A DNA stretch of 64,000 nucleotides from a bacterium endosymbiont of Escarpia laminata (GCA_003660235.1 QGON01000061.1:56020-120019); one strand, 5' to 3'. Counted from the stretch's first letter, positions 19,482 to 28,671 are shown. Notes: generated from the letters alone by a model not told the origin. A program made the numbers and translations.

Positions 19482-19513
19482 TGTCGGATTACGCTGCGCT
19501 AATTCGACCTACG
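19482..19513. repeat. REP-like palindrome
   Basis: TGTCGGATTACGCTGCGCTA followed by ATTCGACCTACG is an imperfect palindrome (TCGGATTA/TAATTCGA) around a CGCTGCGC centre. It lies between aspS and nudB. Similar palindromes with a GC(G/T)NAGCG centre occur at 20094, 31309 and 55550. Confidence 0.6.
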
Positions 19514-19526
19514 GATTTGAATCCAG

Positions 19527-19985
19527 ATGACCAACAGGCGATATAAACGTCCCGAGTCGGTGCTGGTGGTGGTCTACACTCCCGCCGGCGAGGTACTGAT
19601 GCTGCGACGCAAAAGCCCCGATGATTTCTGGCAGTCGGTTACCGGCAGCCTGCGCTGGGGCGAATCCCCTTTGCAGGCGGCGCGCAGGGAACTCTACGAG
19701 GAGACTCGGTTGATGGCGGGCAGTGCGCTGATCGACTTGCATCACCAAGTGGAGTTTCCGATCATCATCCCCTGGCGCACCCGCTATGCCCCTAACGCCA
19801 GAACCAACCGTGAACACTGGTTTGCGCTGCCCCTCAATTCACGTCGCATTCCTCATCTGAATCCGACGGAACATACGACCTACAGCTGGCTTTCCACGCT
19901 TGAGAAGGGGGCGCAGCTAGCCACTTCCTGGACCAATCGGGACGCGATCCGTCTGTTGGCGGGGTACCCGATCCGCTACGCTTGA
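19527..19985 (+). CDS. nudB: Dihydroneopterin triphosphate diphosphatase (Nudix)
   Basis: NudB removes pyrophosphate from dihydroneopterin triphosphate in folate synthesis. The 152-residue product has the Nudix box from GSLRWGE to RRELYEETRL (about residues 36-58). The opening YKRPESVLVVVYTP and the FWQSVTGS segment closely follow E. coli NudB. The later RHRYAP-type stretch is RTRYAPNA. It lies 64 bases after aspS across a REP-like palindrome, and the aspS-nudB order is also found in E. coli. Confidence 0.9.
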   Translation: MTNRRYKRPESVLVVVYTPAGEVLMLRRKSPDDFWQSVTGSLRWGESPLQAARRELYEETRLMAGSALIDLHHQVEFPIIIPWRTRYAPNARTNREHWFALPLNSRRIPHLNPTEHTTYSWLSTLEKGAQLATSWTNRDAIRLLAGYPIRYA

Positions 19986-20093
19986 TCGGGCCTACATGTT
20001 GGATGCTGAGTCTTTGTAGTCCGGAAGCCTGGAAATTTGCGTTCTTGCGTCTCTGCGTTTTCAGGAGCGTTTCCGGACAGGCGCTAGTGAATT

Positions 20094-20125
20094 GTAGGCA
20101 GGTTCAAGCGCAGCGGAACCGGCAA
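20094..20125. repeat. REP-like palindrome, copy 1
   Basis: GTAGGCAGGTTCAAGCGCAG then CGGAACCGGCAA. A nearly identical sequence occurs at 31309-31340. The arms GGTTC and GAACC are inverted around a short GC-rich centre. It lies downstream of nudB and the leftward deaminase, between their 3' ends. Confidence 0.65.
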
Positions 20126-20133
20126 TCGTATGC

Positions 20134-20610
20134 TTAATAGTCGAAATGTTGCTCATCTCTTTCCCACAACTGGAAGACAGCAAGACTCTCTTCCCGTAAC
20201 AGCTGTCGGGATTGGATCTTCCTCTCTTCAGGGGGACGTTGCAGCTCCTGACAAATAAACAGGTCGGAGAAGCCGATCTCAGCTGCATCATTGGCGTCTG
20301 CCGCATAGACGATGGTTTGAATGTGAGCCCAGTAGGCGGCACTCAGGCACATTGGGCAGGGCTCGCAGCTGGCATAGAGTGTGGCTCCGTCGAGATGCGT
20401 GCTCTCCTGTTGTCCACAGGCCTCGCGGATGGCATTGATCTCAGCATGGGCAGTGGGGTCGTTGTTATTGACCACCTGATTCCAGCCACGGCCGATGATC
20501 CGTCCATTCAGCACGACGATTGCGCCGAAAGGGCCGCCGTGATGCAGCTCCACACCCCGACGCGCCAGATCTATCGCCTCCTGCATGAACGCCCTCTCGC
20601 CCTGACCCAT
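20134..20610 (-). CDS. Guanine deaminase-like nucleobase deaminase
   Basis: A cytidine-deaminase-fold enzyme of 158 residues. The zinc site is HAE (in PTAHAEINAIREAC) and PCPMC (in CEPCPMCLSAAYWA). The overall pattern, including GGPFGAIVV, NDPTAHAE and DAAEIGFSDLFI, follows Bacillus-type guanine deaminase (GuaD) more than tRNA adenosine deaminase TadA. It would convert guanine to xanthine. The ATG at 20610 has GGGAG upstream; an alternative TTG at 20625 would overlap the upstream permease gene by ten bases. It is the last gene of a leftward unit behind an ABC transporter, which may only reflect shared transcription. Confidence 0.8.
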   Translation of the reverse strand: MGQGERAFMQEAIDLARRGVELHHGGPFGAIVVLNGRIIGRGWNQVVNNNDPTAHAEINAIREACGQQESTHLDGATLYASCEPCPMCLSAAYWAHIQTIVYAADANDAAEIGFSDLFICQELQRPPEERKIQSRQLLREESLAVFQLWERDEQHFDY

Positions 20611-20615
20611 GGTGA

Positions 20616-21614
20616 CTACTCCCAACGGAAGGTTTTGGCCCCAATCCAGATAAAGATAACACTAAAGCCGGTGAGTGCGGTGAGCTGGGGCCAGATCTCT
20701 GCCGGACCTGCGCCATCGATCATGATCGCCCTGGCGGCGTCGATCATATGGGTCAGGGGCAGGGCAAGAGCTAACTGCTGCACCAGTGGATGAGAACCTT
20801 CCAGGGAGAACCAGACACCGGAGAGCAGCATCATCGGCCAGCTGATCAGATTCAACAGGCCGTTGGCAGCCTCCTCGCTGGTCATACGCGCCGCGATCAA
20901 CAGGCCGACGCTGATCATGCTCAGTCCGCCCAGGATGAGAACCGTCAGTAGCAGCCAGTAGGAGCCATACATGCGGAATCCGATGAGCAGATCGGTGCCG
21001 ATATAGACCAGGGTAGTAAATGCGACGATCATCAACAGCCGGGAGACGATCTGCGCCAGGAGGAATTCAAATGCTGTCAGTGGCGTTGCGCTGAGCCTTT
21101 TCAGGACGCCGTTCTTGCGGTACCGCACGATCACATAACCGACACCGAAGAGGGAGCTGAACATGATGTTCATGCCCAGTACACCGGGAATCACCCAGTC
21201 CACGTAGCGGATCTCCTTGCCGCTTACCGACTCTTTCTGCAGTTCGCTTCCGTCCAGCAGTCGTTCCAGGATATACCCCTTGGCTGAGCTGCTGTTGATC
21301 CAGTAGCGGTTGCCTGGGACGTCTATCAGCATATCCAGTTGATGGCGGTCCACCTTGGTGATCGCATCTGTCTGTGATTCGATGGGAATAAACTGGATAT
21401 GGCGGGTTGTAAGAAAGGTTTCCAGTCTGCTGTTATCCGCTGTGTCTCCCTGGACGCCTACTTTGTAGAGATCCTGTTCACCGGAACCAAAGGCAAAGGC
21501 GAAGCCGACGACGATCAGTACCGGCATGATGATGTTCCAGCCAAGGGCGGTGCGATCCCGCAGAAACTCCTGATTACGGGCTTTGAGAAGGGCAAGAAAA
21601 CGGTGTGGTGACAT
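20616..21614 (-). CDS. ABC-2 type exporter permease
   Basis: A 332-residue inner-membrane permease. After a cytoplasmic start it has one helix (IIMPVLIVVGFAFAFGSG), a periplasmic region of about 140 residues, then five helices from WVIPGVLGMNIMFSSLFGVGYVI to FSVIFIWIGA. The LSGVWFSLEGSHPLVQQLALALPLTH segment is the ABC-2 signature area. It follows its ATPase by three bases, so they form one exporter. The substrate is unknown. Confidence 0.88.
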   Translation of the reverse strand: MSPHRFLALLKARNQEFLRDRTALGWNIIMPVLIVVGFAFAFGSGEQDLYKVGVQGDTADNSRLETFLTTRHIQFIPIESQTDAITKVDRHQLDMLIDVPGNRYWINSSSAKGYILERLLDGSELQKESVSGKEIRYVDWVIPGVLGMNIMFSSLFGVGYVIVRYRKNGVLKRLSATPLTAFEFLLAQIVSRLLMIVAFTTLVYIGTDLLIGFRMYGSYWLLLTVLILGGLSMISVGLLIAARMTSEEAANGLLNLISWPMMLLSGVWFSLEGSHPLVQQLALALPLTHMIDAARAIMIDGAGPAEIWPQLTALTGFSVIFIWIGAKTFRWE

Positions 21615-21617
21615 AGC

Positions 21618-22499
21618 TCAGGATCGCAGAGAGTGGCCGGTCAATTCAAGGAACAGGTCTTCCAGGGTGGGGGAGCGCACCAGCAAGTGGGTCAGTGAGA
21701 TCTGGTGTTTGAGCAGATGCTCGATGCTGGTGTTCACCTCCTTGGAAAGAATCTCCATCCGGTCCCCCTGTGGCTGGAGGCTGGATCCCGGGTCAGGTTT
21801 GAAGCCTGCCGGCAGTGCATCTGCGGGAAGGGTAAGAATCGAATTTTTGTAGTGTTCGGCCAGCAGTTCCCGGGGCACGCCACGGGCGATGATCTTGCCG
21901 TGATCCATGATCAGGATCTCATCGCAGAGTTCATAGGCCTCTTCCATATAGTGAGTGGTGAGTACCAGGGTCTTGTTCTCCCCCTTGATCCGCCTGACCT
22001 GTTCCCAGAGGTTGCGCCGCGACTGTGGGTCCAGTCCGGTGGTGGGTTCATCGAGAAAGACGATCTCCGGGTTGTTGATCAGGGCAATCGCCAGCAACAG
22101 TCGCTGGCGTTGGCCACCGGAGAGTTTGCGGGTGTCCCGTTCGAGAAACTCGCCCAAGGCGCAGATCCCGATTAATTCATCCAGAGGCCGGGTATGAGGG
22201 TAAAACTGTTGGAAGAGCTTCAGCACCTCCCGAACGGTGATGTGTTCCTGCAGGGCAGTATGCTGGAACATGATGCCCGCTTCGTTACGGAACTCGGCGC
22301 CCAAAGGCGCGCCCTTGTAGAGAATGGTGCCGGAAGAGGGGCGCAGAATGCCTTCCAGCATCTCTACCGTGGTGGTCTTTCCCGCGCCGTTAGGGCCTAG
22401 CAGGCCAAGGCAGATGCCCCGGGGAATAGTGAAGCTGATGCCATCCACCGCCTTGAGACCGGCATAGTGTTTGGTTAGATCTTTTACCTCAATTATCAC
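21618..22499 (-). CDS. ABC exporter ATP-binding protein
   Basis: The 293-residue ATPase of the exporter with the gene at 20616. Walker A is GPNGAGKTT, the signature is LSGGQRQRL, Walker B is IVFLDEPTTGLDPQ and the switch histidine is in VLTTHYMEEAYELCD. The C-terminal extension after residue 215 is typical of DrrA/NodI-type exporters. Translation starts at GTG (22499). A HDOD gene ends 13 bases upstream, so this may be a longer leftward operon from ygfZ. Confidence 0.93.
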   Translation of the reverse strand: MIIEVKDLTKHYAGLKAVDGISFTIPRGICLGLLGPNGAGKTTTVEMLEGILRPSSGTILYKGAPLGAEFRNEAGIMFQHTALQEHITVREVLKLFQQFYPHTRPLDELIGICALGEFLERDTRKLSGGQRQRLLLAIALINNPEIVFLDEPTTGLDPQSRRNLWEQVRRIKGENKTLVLTTHYMEEAYELCDEILIMDHGKIIARGVPRELLAEHYKNSILTLPADALPAGFKPDPGSSLQPQGDRMEILSKEVNTSIEHLLKHQISLTHLLVRSPTLEDLFLELTGHSLRS

Positions 22500-22511
22500 C
22501 AGGATAGAGTA

Positions 22512-23351
22512 CTAGGACAGAAACATCACTTCGACCTCTTTCACCTCTTCTTCAACCCCTTCGATATCCACTACGTTGATCTCGGGTTCCAGGCCCACCT
22601 TTGCGAAGGCAGGGATGATGCCCCAATCCTCATTGGCAAGAGAATGGTCGTTACCTGAGCCGGTCTGCAGGCGGGCGACAAGGACGACGTCGACATAGTC
22701 CGCTTGTGTACCCCCATCATAACCAAGATCCTGGAAGTGTGCTGGCACCTTGATCAGGGATTCCGGAAAATCCCAGTCTTCGAGAATGCGTTCGCCGATC
22801 TTGGGGCTCAGGGTATTGATAACACGGTCAAGCTCTTCCTGATCACTGATCAATTCCGGAGAGTGTTCCGCCATGGTCAGCACAGGGAGGGCGCCGATAT
22901 TGTGGATCAGCCCGGCAAGCATCGCCTGTTCTCTATCCAGGTGTTTGAGATTCTGCGCCAACACTCTGCTGATGGCGGCAACCTGCACACTCTCTTCCCA
23001 GAGCTGCCGAAAACGTTTGTCGAGAATATCGCAGGTGGCCTGGAAGATCTGCTGCATGATCAGGCTGACCACCAGGCTGCGTACCAACCGTGTGCCCAGC
23101 CTGGCTACCGCCATCTGCAGGTTGTCGATAGGGTTGCGTCCACGATAGAGCGGGCTGTTGGCGACCTGCAGGAGGCGGGCGGAGAGCGCGGCGTCGGTGG
23201 CGACGATGTTGGCGATCTGTTGGGCCGAGGAGTCTTCGCTTTCGACCGCATCCCTGACCCGTAATGCAACCTCCGGTAGTGTCGGCAGGGTCAGTCTATG
23301 TTCGTCAATGGCTTTGAAGATAGCGTCTAGAAAGGCGTTTTCGTCAATCAT
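22512..23351 (-). CDS. HDOD domain signalling protein
   Basis: A 279-residue protein made mostly of one HDOD domain, a degenerate relative of HD phosphohydrolases used in signalling. The N-terminal LPTLPEVALRVRDAV and the NIVATDAALSARLLQVANSPLY segment are diagnostic, followed by AGLIHNIGALPVL, in which the usual HD pair is replaced by HN. The tail from about residue 215 is acidic (EGVEEEVKEVEVMF). It lies in the same direction as the ABC exporter and guanine deaminase genes. Partner and signal are unknown. Confidence 0.85.
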   Translation of the reverse strand: MIDENAFLDAIFKAIDEHRLTLPTLPEVALRVRDAVESEDSSAQQIANIVATDAALSARLLQVANSPLYRGRNPIDNLQMAVARLGTRLVRSLVVSLIMQQIFQATCDILDKRFRQLWEESVQVAAISRVLAQNLKHLDREQAMLAGLIHNIGALPVLTMAEHSPELISDQEELDRVINTLSPKIGERILEDWDFPESLIKVPAHFQDLGYDGGTQADYVDVVLVARLQTGSGNDHSLANEDWGIIPAFAKVGLEPEINVVDIEGVEEEVKEVEVMFLS

Positions 23352-23438
23352 GTCCGTGTCTTGTTATTCCCGGTGGTTACGGCGGATCAATGTGTGCCGC
23401 ATGGTGGTGTGGTCGGCTCCTCTCTGTTAGCGGCAGGG

Positions 23439-24443
23439 TTACTCGGATTCTGAAGTAAATTCATAAGGCAGATTGCGAATCTCCAATGCCGGCCCGGTTT
23501 CACCCAATGTGATCTTTCCGTTTTCCGCGTTGGCGATTTCGATAACCACCAGCAGGTCGAATCCGCCGTCAGCGGCTTGTGCGTCCACGACCTTGCCGGC
23601 GCCTTGGCCCGACCGACTGTCAGCCGCGTAGAGCGCGTCCCCCGGCTTCGGTTCGATATCTCCGGAAGCATGAGCCAGGTACATGCGGCGCTTGAGTTTG
23701 CCCAGATAATGCATGCGCGCCACCACCTCCTGGCCGGTGTAGCATCCTTTGGTGAAGCTGACGCCATCGACAAGCTGCATGTTGGTCATCTGGGGAACGA
23801 AAGCTTCTGCGGTCTCCGGAAAGATGGTTGGAATTCCGGCGTGGATATTCTGCAGCGCCCAATACTGACTATCACCCGTCGTGGTCCCGGACTCCAAAGC
23901 CTCCCAGAGACTGATCGATTTATCCACCGGGCCGATAATCTCAAAGCGGGGTACCTCACCAGACAGGCGGATCAGTATGAGGTTGTTCTGCTCCACCACG
24001 CTGTTTGTCTCACCGGGCAGGCTGGTGAAATGGGGTTGCAGAAGCGCCTCCGCACAGTTTCCGGTGAGTCCGAAACGAACCAGTTCGTCACTCGCATCAG
24101 TGATAGTGACCTTGGATCTCATCACAAACATCTGCAGTCGTTTGAGGCTTACAGCCATATTGCCGGCAGGTGTTTGCAGAAGAAAGTCGTCACCCTGGCG
24201 CAGCGCCCGGTAACTTGCCAGCATACGGCCCTTGGCCGTACACCAACCGCAGAGATTGCTGTGCCCGGCGGTGACTTCGCGCATGTCGTTCGTCATCTGA
24301 CCCTGCAGAAAACCTTCTGCATCCTCTCCGCTGACCCGCAACAGGCCAAAGTGGGAGAGATCGTTCAAAACGCAGGCCTCTGCGGTGGGCTGTATGGCTG
24401 AGGCCGGGCGTGACTGCATGAATGCTGACCACTGTGTGTTCAT
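23439..24443 (-). CDS. ygfZ: YgfZ/GcvT-like folate-binding iron-sulfur repair protein
   Basis: YgfZ helps maintain iron-sulfur enzymes in a folate-dependent way. The diagnostic motif KGCYTGQEVVARMHYLGKLKRR is present near residue 235, with the conserved cysteine in KGCYTGQE. An N-terminal HFGLLRVSGEDAEGFLQGQ is typical of the GcvT-like fold. The start at 24443 (MNTQWSAFMQ) gives 334 residues; the frame is open further upstream. A RNase II-type gene starts divergently about 120 bases away. In a sulfur oxidiser rich in Fe-S enzymes the role is easy to place. Confidence 0.88.
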   Translation of the reverse strand: MNTQWSAFMQSRPASAIQPTAEACVLNDLSHFGLLRVSGEDAEGFLQGQMTNDMREVTAGHSNLCGWCTAKGRMLASYRALRQGDDFLLQTPAGNMAVSLKRLQMFVMRSKVTITDASDELVRFGLTGNCAEALLQPHFTSLPGETNSVVEQNNLILIRLSGEVPRFEIIGPVDKSISLWEALESGTTTGDSQYWALQNIHAGIPTIFPETAEAFVPQMTNMQLVDGVSFTKGCYTGQEVVARMHYLGKLKRRMYLAHASGDIEPKPGDALYAADSRSGQGAGKVVDAQAADGGFDLLVVIEIANAENGKITLGETGPALEIRNLPYEFTSESE

Positions 24444-24564
24444 GGTGTGGACGGACTCCTGGGTTTGCTCCTGTTCTGTGCGTATCATACCCCATCGTCA
24501 GGGGTACGAAACGCCCATTGTGGTGTGGTTTCGTACACCACCACCAAACACTATTGGAATCCGC

Positions 24565-26379
24565 ATGAGTAGTCCCGCCGCAGGCAGTCTGGTCCTGTAT
24601 AAAATACGTCCCGCGAAAGTGGTTGAAGTCAGCGACAAGATCACTATCGAGTTGGAGGGGGGCAAAACCAAGCGTGTCAGAACCAAGGATATCGTCCTGC
24701 TGCACCCCGGTCCTCTCACCAGTCTGAAGGATCTTACTCCACAGACAGGTGAGATCGAGGAGAACTGGGAGTTGCTGGAGGAGAGCACCACCGAGATTCA
24801 GGAGTTTACTGAACTGCTGTTTGACGAATACACGCCGGCGACTGCCTGGGCTGCCTGGGAAGTGGTGGCGGATGGTCTCTATTTTACGGGAGAGCCTCAG
24901 GCCATCACCCCCAGACCGGCGTCAGAAGTGCAGGCAGAGCGGGAACGGCGCGAGGCCAAAGAGGCAGCGGAGACGGCCTGGACTGCCTTTGTCGACCGGG
25001 TCAACCGTGGCGAGCTGATGGAAGAGGATCGCAAGCTGCTGGGCGAGGTGGAGGCCCTCGCCCTAGGGACGCGTAGCAACAGCCGGATTCTCAAAGAGCT
25101 GGGTTTTCAGGAGACCCCGGTCAATGCGCACCGGCTGCTGGTGAAGACCGGTTACTGGAGCGAGAACGAGAACCCCTATCCGCGCCGTTTCGGCATCAAT
25201 CAGGAGACCCCGGAATATGAGATACCCACGCTGCCGGATGAGTCCCGGCTCGATCTGACCCACCTGCCTGCGTACGCCATCGACGATGCGGGCAATCAGG
25301 ATCCGGATGATGCCATCAGTCTCGACGGCGAGCGTATCTGGGTGCATGTGGCGGATGTTGCCGCACTGGTGCCCCCTGATAGCGAGATGGATCTGGATGC
25401 ACGTAATCGCGGCGCAAATCTCTATATCCCGGAACAGGTCATATCCATGTTGCCTCCCGGCTTGACCCATCGATTGGGGCTCGGACTGGAGGATGAGTCT
25501 CCGGCGCTGTCGATCGGTTTCTCGCTCTCCGATGCGGGAGAGATCGATGATATAGAGATTCAGCCCACCCGTCTGAAAGTGACCCGGATAAGCTATCAGG
25601 ATGCTGACCAGCGTTTGCTTGAGGCGCCTTTTGCCGAATTGCAGCGCAAGGCACGGATCTACCGGAAACGTCGCGCAGCAGCTGGCGCCGCCTTCATCAA
25701 TCTGCCCGAGGTGAAGATCAGGGTTGAAAACGCAGGCGTCCAGGTGACGCCGCTGCCCTCACTGGCTAGCCGTGAGATGGTGACGGACCTGATGCTGATG
25801 GCGGGGGAGGCGGTGGGCCGATACTGTATCGACAAAGATATCCCGGTACCTTTTGCCACCCAGGCGCCACCTGATGAGCCATCGACTCCTGAGGGGATGG
25901 CAGCCATGTTCGCCTACCGGAGGAAGTTCAAGCCCAGCCAGATCAAGACACAACCCGAGCCCCATTCAGGTCTCGGTCTGGTGTTTTATATCCGGGCGAC
26001 CAGCCCCTTGAGACGCTATTCTGATCTACTGACTCATCAGCAGCTTAGGGCCCATCTGCGGGGTGAGGACCCACTCGATATTCACGCCATATCTGAGCGA
26101 ATAGGGCTGGCAGAGGTTGGCAGTGCAGCAATCCGCAAGTCGGAACGTCTCTCCAACAGTCATTGGCGTTTGGTTTTTTTGCGCGACAATCCGGATTGGC
26201 AGGGTGAAGCGGTAGTCGTTGCCAGAGAGGGTGAACGGGCAACGGTAATGATTCCTGAACTCGGTATGGACACCAAGGTCAGGGTGAAAAGTGCGCCTGA
26301 ACTCAATACGACAATCCGTCTCAAACCGAGGGAGATCGATCTGCCGGATCTGGCCTGCTATTTCAGTGTGTTGGGCTAA
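24565..26379 (+). CDS. RNase II/RNB-family exoribonuclease
   Basis: A 604-residue RNB-domain protein. The ATG at 24565 starts MSSPAAGSLVLYKIRPAKV; the longer frame from 24385 overlaps the start of ygfZ. The catalytic centre motif is YAIDDAGNQDPDDAISLDG (near residue 240), with the four-aspartate cluster of RNase II enzymes. FAYRRKFKPS and TSPLRRYSDLLTHQQL follow, the latter typical of the family. An N-terminal region lacks classical cold-shock domains, and a short S1-like region closes the protein. It is shorter than E. coli RNase R and closer to RNase II in size. It should degrade single-stranded RNA 3' to 5'. Confidence 0.88.
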   Translation: MSSPAAGSLVLYKIRPAKVVEVSDKITIELEGGKTKRVRTKDIVLLHPGPLTSLKDLTPQTGEIEENWELLEESTTEIQEFTELLFDEYTPATAWAAWEVVADGLYFTGEPQAITPRPASEVQAERERREAKEAAETAWTAFVDRVNRGELMEEDRKLLGEVEALALGTRSNSRILKELGFQETPVNAHRLLVKTGYWSENENPYPRRFGINQETPEYEIPTLPDESRLDLTHLPAYAIDDAGNQDPDDAISLDGERIWVHVADVAALVPPDSEMDLDARNRGANLYIPEQVISMLPPGLTHRLGLGLEDESPALSIGFSLSDAGEIDDIEIQPTRLKVTRISYQDADQRLLEAPFAELQRKARIYRKRRAAAGAAFINLPEVKIRVENAGVQVTPLPSLASREMVTDLMLMAGEAVGRYCIDKDIPVPFATQAPPDEPSTPEGMAAMFAYRRKFKPSQIKTQPEPHSGLGLVFYIRATSPLRRYSDLLTHQQLRAHLRGEDPLDIHAISERIGLAEVGSAAIRKSERLSNSHWRLVFLRDNPDWQGEAVVVAREGERATVMIPELGMDTKVRVKSAPELNTTIRLKPREIDLPDLACYFSVLG

Positions 26380-26395
26380 AGTTGATTCAGCCCAT

Positions 26396-26560
26396 TAGGG
26401 AGCCTCTGAACAAGTCATGAACTCGTATCTTGCGTCCAGAATGCCCAGCTTTTTCGTTGCAAATCTTCGCAATAGCCAGCTATTACGTGCGATTTGCGCC
26501 TCAAATCTGAACATTCTGAATCGCAATCTATTTCGTCCAGACTTATTCAGAGGCTCCTTA
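26396..26560. mobile_element. Full copy of the GAGCCTCTGAA hairpin element
   Basis: Terminal arms TAGGGAGCCTCTGAACAAGT and ACTTATTCAGAGGCTCCTTA are inverted copies with two mismatches. The arms continue inward as an imperfect hairpin sharing CAGAATG and GCAAATC, around a centre AATAGCCAGCTATT. The length is about 165 bases with no gene. Related sequences occur at 16534-16615 and 50296-50434. It lies between the exoribonuclease and a lipoprotein gene. Confidence 0.78.
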
Positions 26561-26589
26561 GGCTACACTGGGCTGATAGGGAGGTTTGA

Positions 26590-27138
26590 ATGAAAACGTC
26601 ACTTGTCATAATTGCACAGTTATTGCTGGCGGGCTGTGCGGGTTTCGACAGGGTAAGCGGTGGTGAATCGGATGTTTATGCGATGCCCCCGGTGGGAACC
26701 ACGATTGTTCTAAAAGAGTCCCTGTTTGTGCCTGCCGGGCAGACCCGTGTCTATCTGCAGGGTGGTGCTGTAGTGAGCAAGGCGAAGATGGATCGTTATG
26801 TTCCCAACTGCAATTTTGAGATTCGAACCCTCTCGGAGGATGCGCAGGAGATTAGACCTGAGTCGTTCATCGTCAGTCGGCTACAGCGGGAGATGGCGCA
26901 GGTCGTTATGCTAGATGCCCCCCTGATGGTGGCGGGTCTCAATCTGGCTGGTCTCGACGGTGGCGTACCGATGGTTTTCCGTGGCGTACACATGTGGATC
27001 AGTTCCGACATCCAACCGGAGGTCATGCGCCTGACCTGTCGAGGCGTGTTGGAGGATATGATCTGGGCGCGGCCGCCATCGATCAGGGAGATGCGGACGG
27101 TCATGGGGGATAAGGCCGATCTCATTTTTCCAGAGTAA
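26590..27138 (+). CDS. Hypothetical lipoprotein
   Basis: The 182-residue product starts with a clear lipoprotein signal, MKTSLVIIAQLLLAGC, with the acylated cysteine at residue 16. The mature part contains TTIVLKESLFVPAGQTRVYLQGG, a beta-rich start, and two further cysteines (PNCNFEI and LTCRGVL) that may form a disulfide. No family name can be given with confidence. GGGAGG precedes the ATG at good spacing. It lies between a hairpin element and the dsrAB promoter region, with no sign of being part of sulfur metabolism. Confidence 0.75.
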   Translation: MKTSLVIIAQLLLAGCAGFDRVSGGESDVYAMPPVGTTIVLKESLFVPAGQTRVYLQGGAVVSKAKMDRYVPNCNFEIRTLSEDAQEIRPESFIVSRLQREMAQVVMLDAPLMVAGLNLAGLDGGVPMVFRGVHMWISSDIQPEVMRLTCRGVLEDMIWARPPSIREMRTVMGDKADLIFPE

Positions 27139-27151
27139 TCCGCATATTGAT

Positions 27152-27277
27152 AAACAATGGGATAAGAGGAGGCTGAACCTGAAATCCTGATGATATGTTC
27201 AAGTTAATATGGCTGACTTACTGTCACTAAACCTCCTCTAGAGGGAGGTTAATCTCACCCTTGCTATCCCATTGGTT
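27152..27277. promoter_or_regulatory. Nested inverted repeats upstream of dsrA
   Basis: AAACAATGGGATA (27152-27164) and TATCCCATTGGTT (27265-27277) are inverted copies with one mismatch. Between them sits a tighter palindrome AACCTCC-TCTAGAG-GGAGGTT (27230-27250). The outer repeat ends 84 bases before the dsrA ATG. It may be a regulatory hairpin or a small element with promoter activity; no T-run supports a terminator. Confidence 0.45.
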
Positions 27278-27361
27278 ATATAAAATCCTCCATCAAACCT
27301 GCTAGTCTGGTAATTAAGAGTGATTTGCATTCTCTATTACCCGTCAAGTGTGAGGCTTTTG

Positions 27362-28627
27362 ATGAGGATCCATGACACGCCGATGATTGATCAGCTTGAA
27401 GGGGGAGAGTGGCCAAGTTTCGTCACGGGAATCAAGCGGTTGCGGGATAAGCATCCGGACAAGCGGATCAACGAGATGACGAATGATCTGCTGGGACAAC
27501 TTGAGCACTCCTATGAAACCCGCAAAGGCTATTGGAAGGGCGGCACCGTCAGCGTCTACGGTTACGGTGGAGGTATTATTCCCCGCTTCTCCGAGGTAGG
27601 GGATTTATATCCGAAGTCAAAGGAGTTTCACACGTTGCGGGTTCAACCGCCGGCAGGTAACTACTACACCACCGAGATTCTGCTGAAACTGGCGGATAGT
27701 CGGGAAAAGTACGGGTCAGGCCTGGTTACCTTCCACGGCCAAACCGGCAATATCATGTTTATCGGTGCCACCACTGAGAACACCCAACGCTTCTTCAACG
27801 AGATCAATGAGTATGGATTTGATCTCGGTGGTGCAGGCCCTTGTATGCGTACCGCTCAATCCTGCGTAGGCTCAGGCCGCTGTGAACAGTCCTGTGCCAA
27901 TGAGCATAAGATCCATCGGTTACTGATAAACGACTTTATCGATGAGATGCATCGGCCGGCCCTGCCCTACAAGTTCAAATTCAAGGTTTCAGGCTGTCCA
28001 AATGACTGTGTGAATGCCATCGAACGCTCCGATTTCGCTATTATTGGCACCTGGCGTGACGACATGAAGGTGGATCAGTTGGAGGTCAAAAAATATGTCG
28101 CCAAGAAAGGGCGCAAATATATCAACGACCATGTCATCTCCCGCTGTCCCACCCACGCACTATCCCTCGATGAGGACGACACACTGGAAGTGGACAACAA
28201 AAACTGCGTCCGCTGCATGCACTGCCTGAATGTGATGCCAAAAGCGCTGTCGCCGGGTGATGACAAAGGCGTCAGCATCCTGATCGGCGGCAAACGTACC
28301 TTGAAGATCGGTGATCTGTTTGGTTCAGTCGTGGTCCCCTTCATGAAACTGGAGACCGAGGAGGAGTACCAGAAACTGCGGGATCTCGCCGAGGAGACGG
28401 TGGACTTCTTTGCCGAAAATGCCCTGGAACATGAGCGCATCGGGGAGATGATCGAGCGCATCGGCCTGGTCAATTTCCTGGAGGGTATTGGCCTGGAGGT
28501 CGATCCCAATATGATCATGCATCCACGGGAAAACTCCTACGTTCGCACTGATCATTGGGACGAAGAGGTGCAAAAGTGGCAGGAACGCAAGACCAGGATG
28601 GAAAAAACGGCCATAGACGCAGCCTGA
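27362..28627 (+). CDS. dsrA: Dissimilatory sulfite reductase alpha subunit, oxidative type
   Basis: DsrA and DsrB form the sirohaem, iron-sulfur sulfite reductase. In sulfur oxidisers it runs in the oxidative direction, releasing sulfite from stored or imported sulfur carried by DsrC. From the ATG at 27362 (MRIHDTPMIDQL) the product is 421 residues. The text MTNDLLGQLEHSYETRKGYW and YGYGGGIIPRF follows Allochromatium vinosum DsrA closely from memory. Cofactor cysteines lie in the stretch from CMRTAQSC to CEQSC and in KVSGCPNDC, and the ferredoxin insert has CVRCMHCLNVMPKAL. dsrB follows after 44 bases. The usual dsrEFHCMKLJOPN genes do not follow. Confidence 0.96.
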   Translation: MRIHDTPMIDQLEGGEWPSFVTGIKRLRDKHPDKRINEMTNDLLGQLEHSYETRKGYWKGGTVSVYGYGGGIIPRFSEVGDLYPKSKEFHTLRVQPPAGNYYTTEILLKLADSREKYGSGLVTFHGQTGNIMFIGATTENTQRFFNEINEYGFDLGGAGPCMRTAQSCVGSGRCEQSCANEHKIHRLLINDFIDEMHRPALPYKFKFKVSGCPNDCVNAIERSDFAIIGTWRDDMKVDQLEVKKYVAKKGRKYINDHVISRCPTHALSLDEDDTLEVDNKNCVRCMHCLNVMPKALSPGDDKGVSILIGGKRTLKIGDLFGSVVVPFMKLETEEEYQKLRDLAEETVDFFAENALEHERIGEMIERIGLVNFLEGIGLEVDPNMIMHPRENSYVRTDHWDEEVQKWQERKTRMEKTAIDAA

Positions 28628-28671
28628 TTGCGGCGTTCCCAGATCCTGGAGTGATGAATTCGGAGACAACC

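Noticed and set aside
27230..27250. Palindrome AACCTCC..GGAGGTT considered as a terminator of the upstream lipoprotein gene
   Set aside because: No T-run follows on either strand, and it is nested in a larger inverted repeat.
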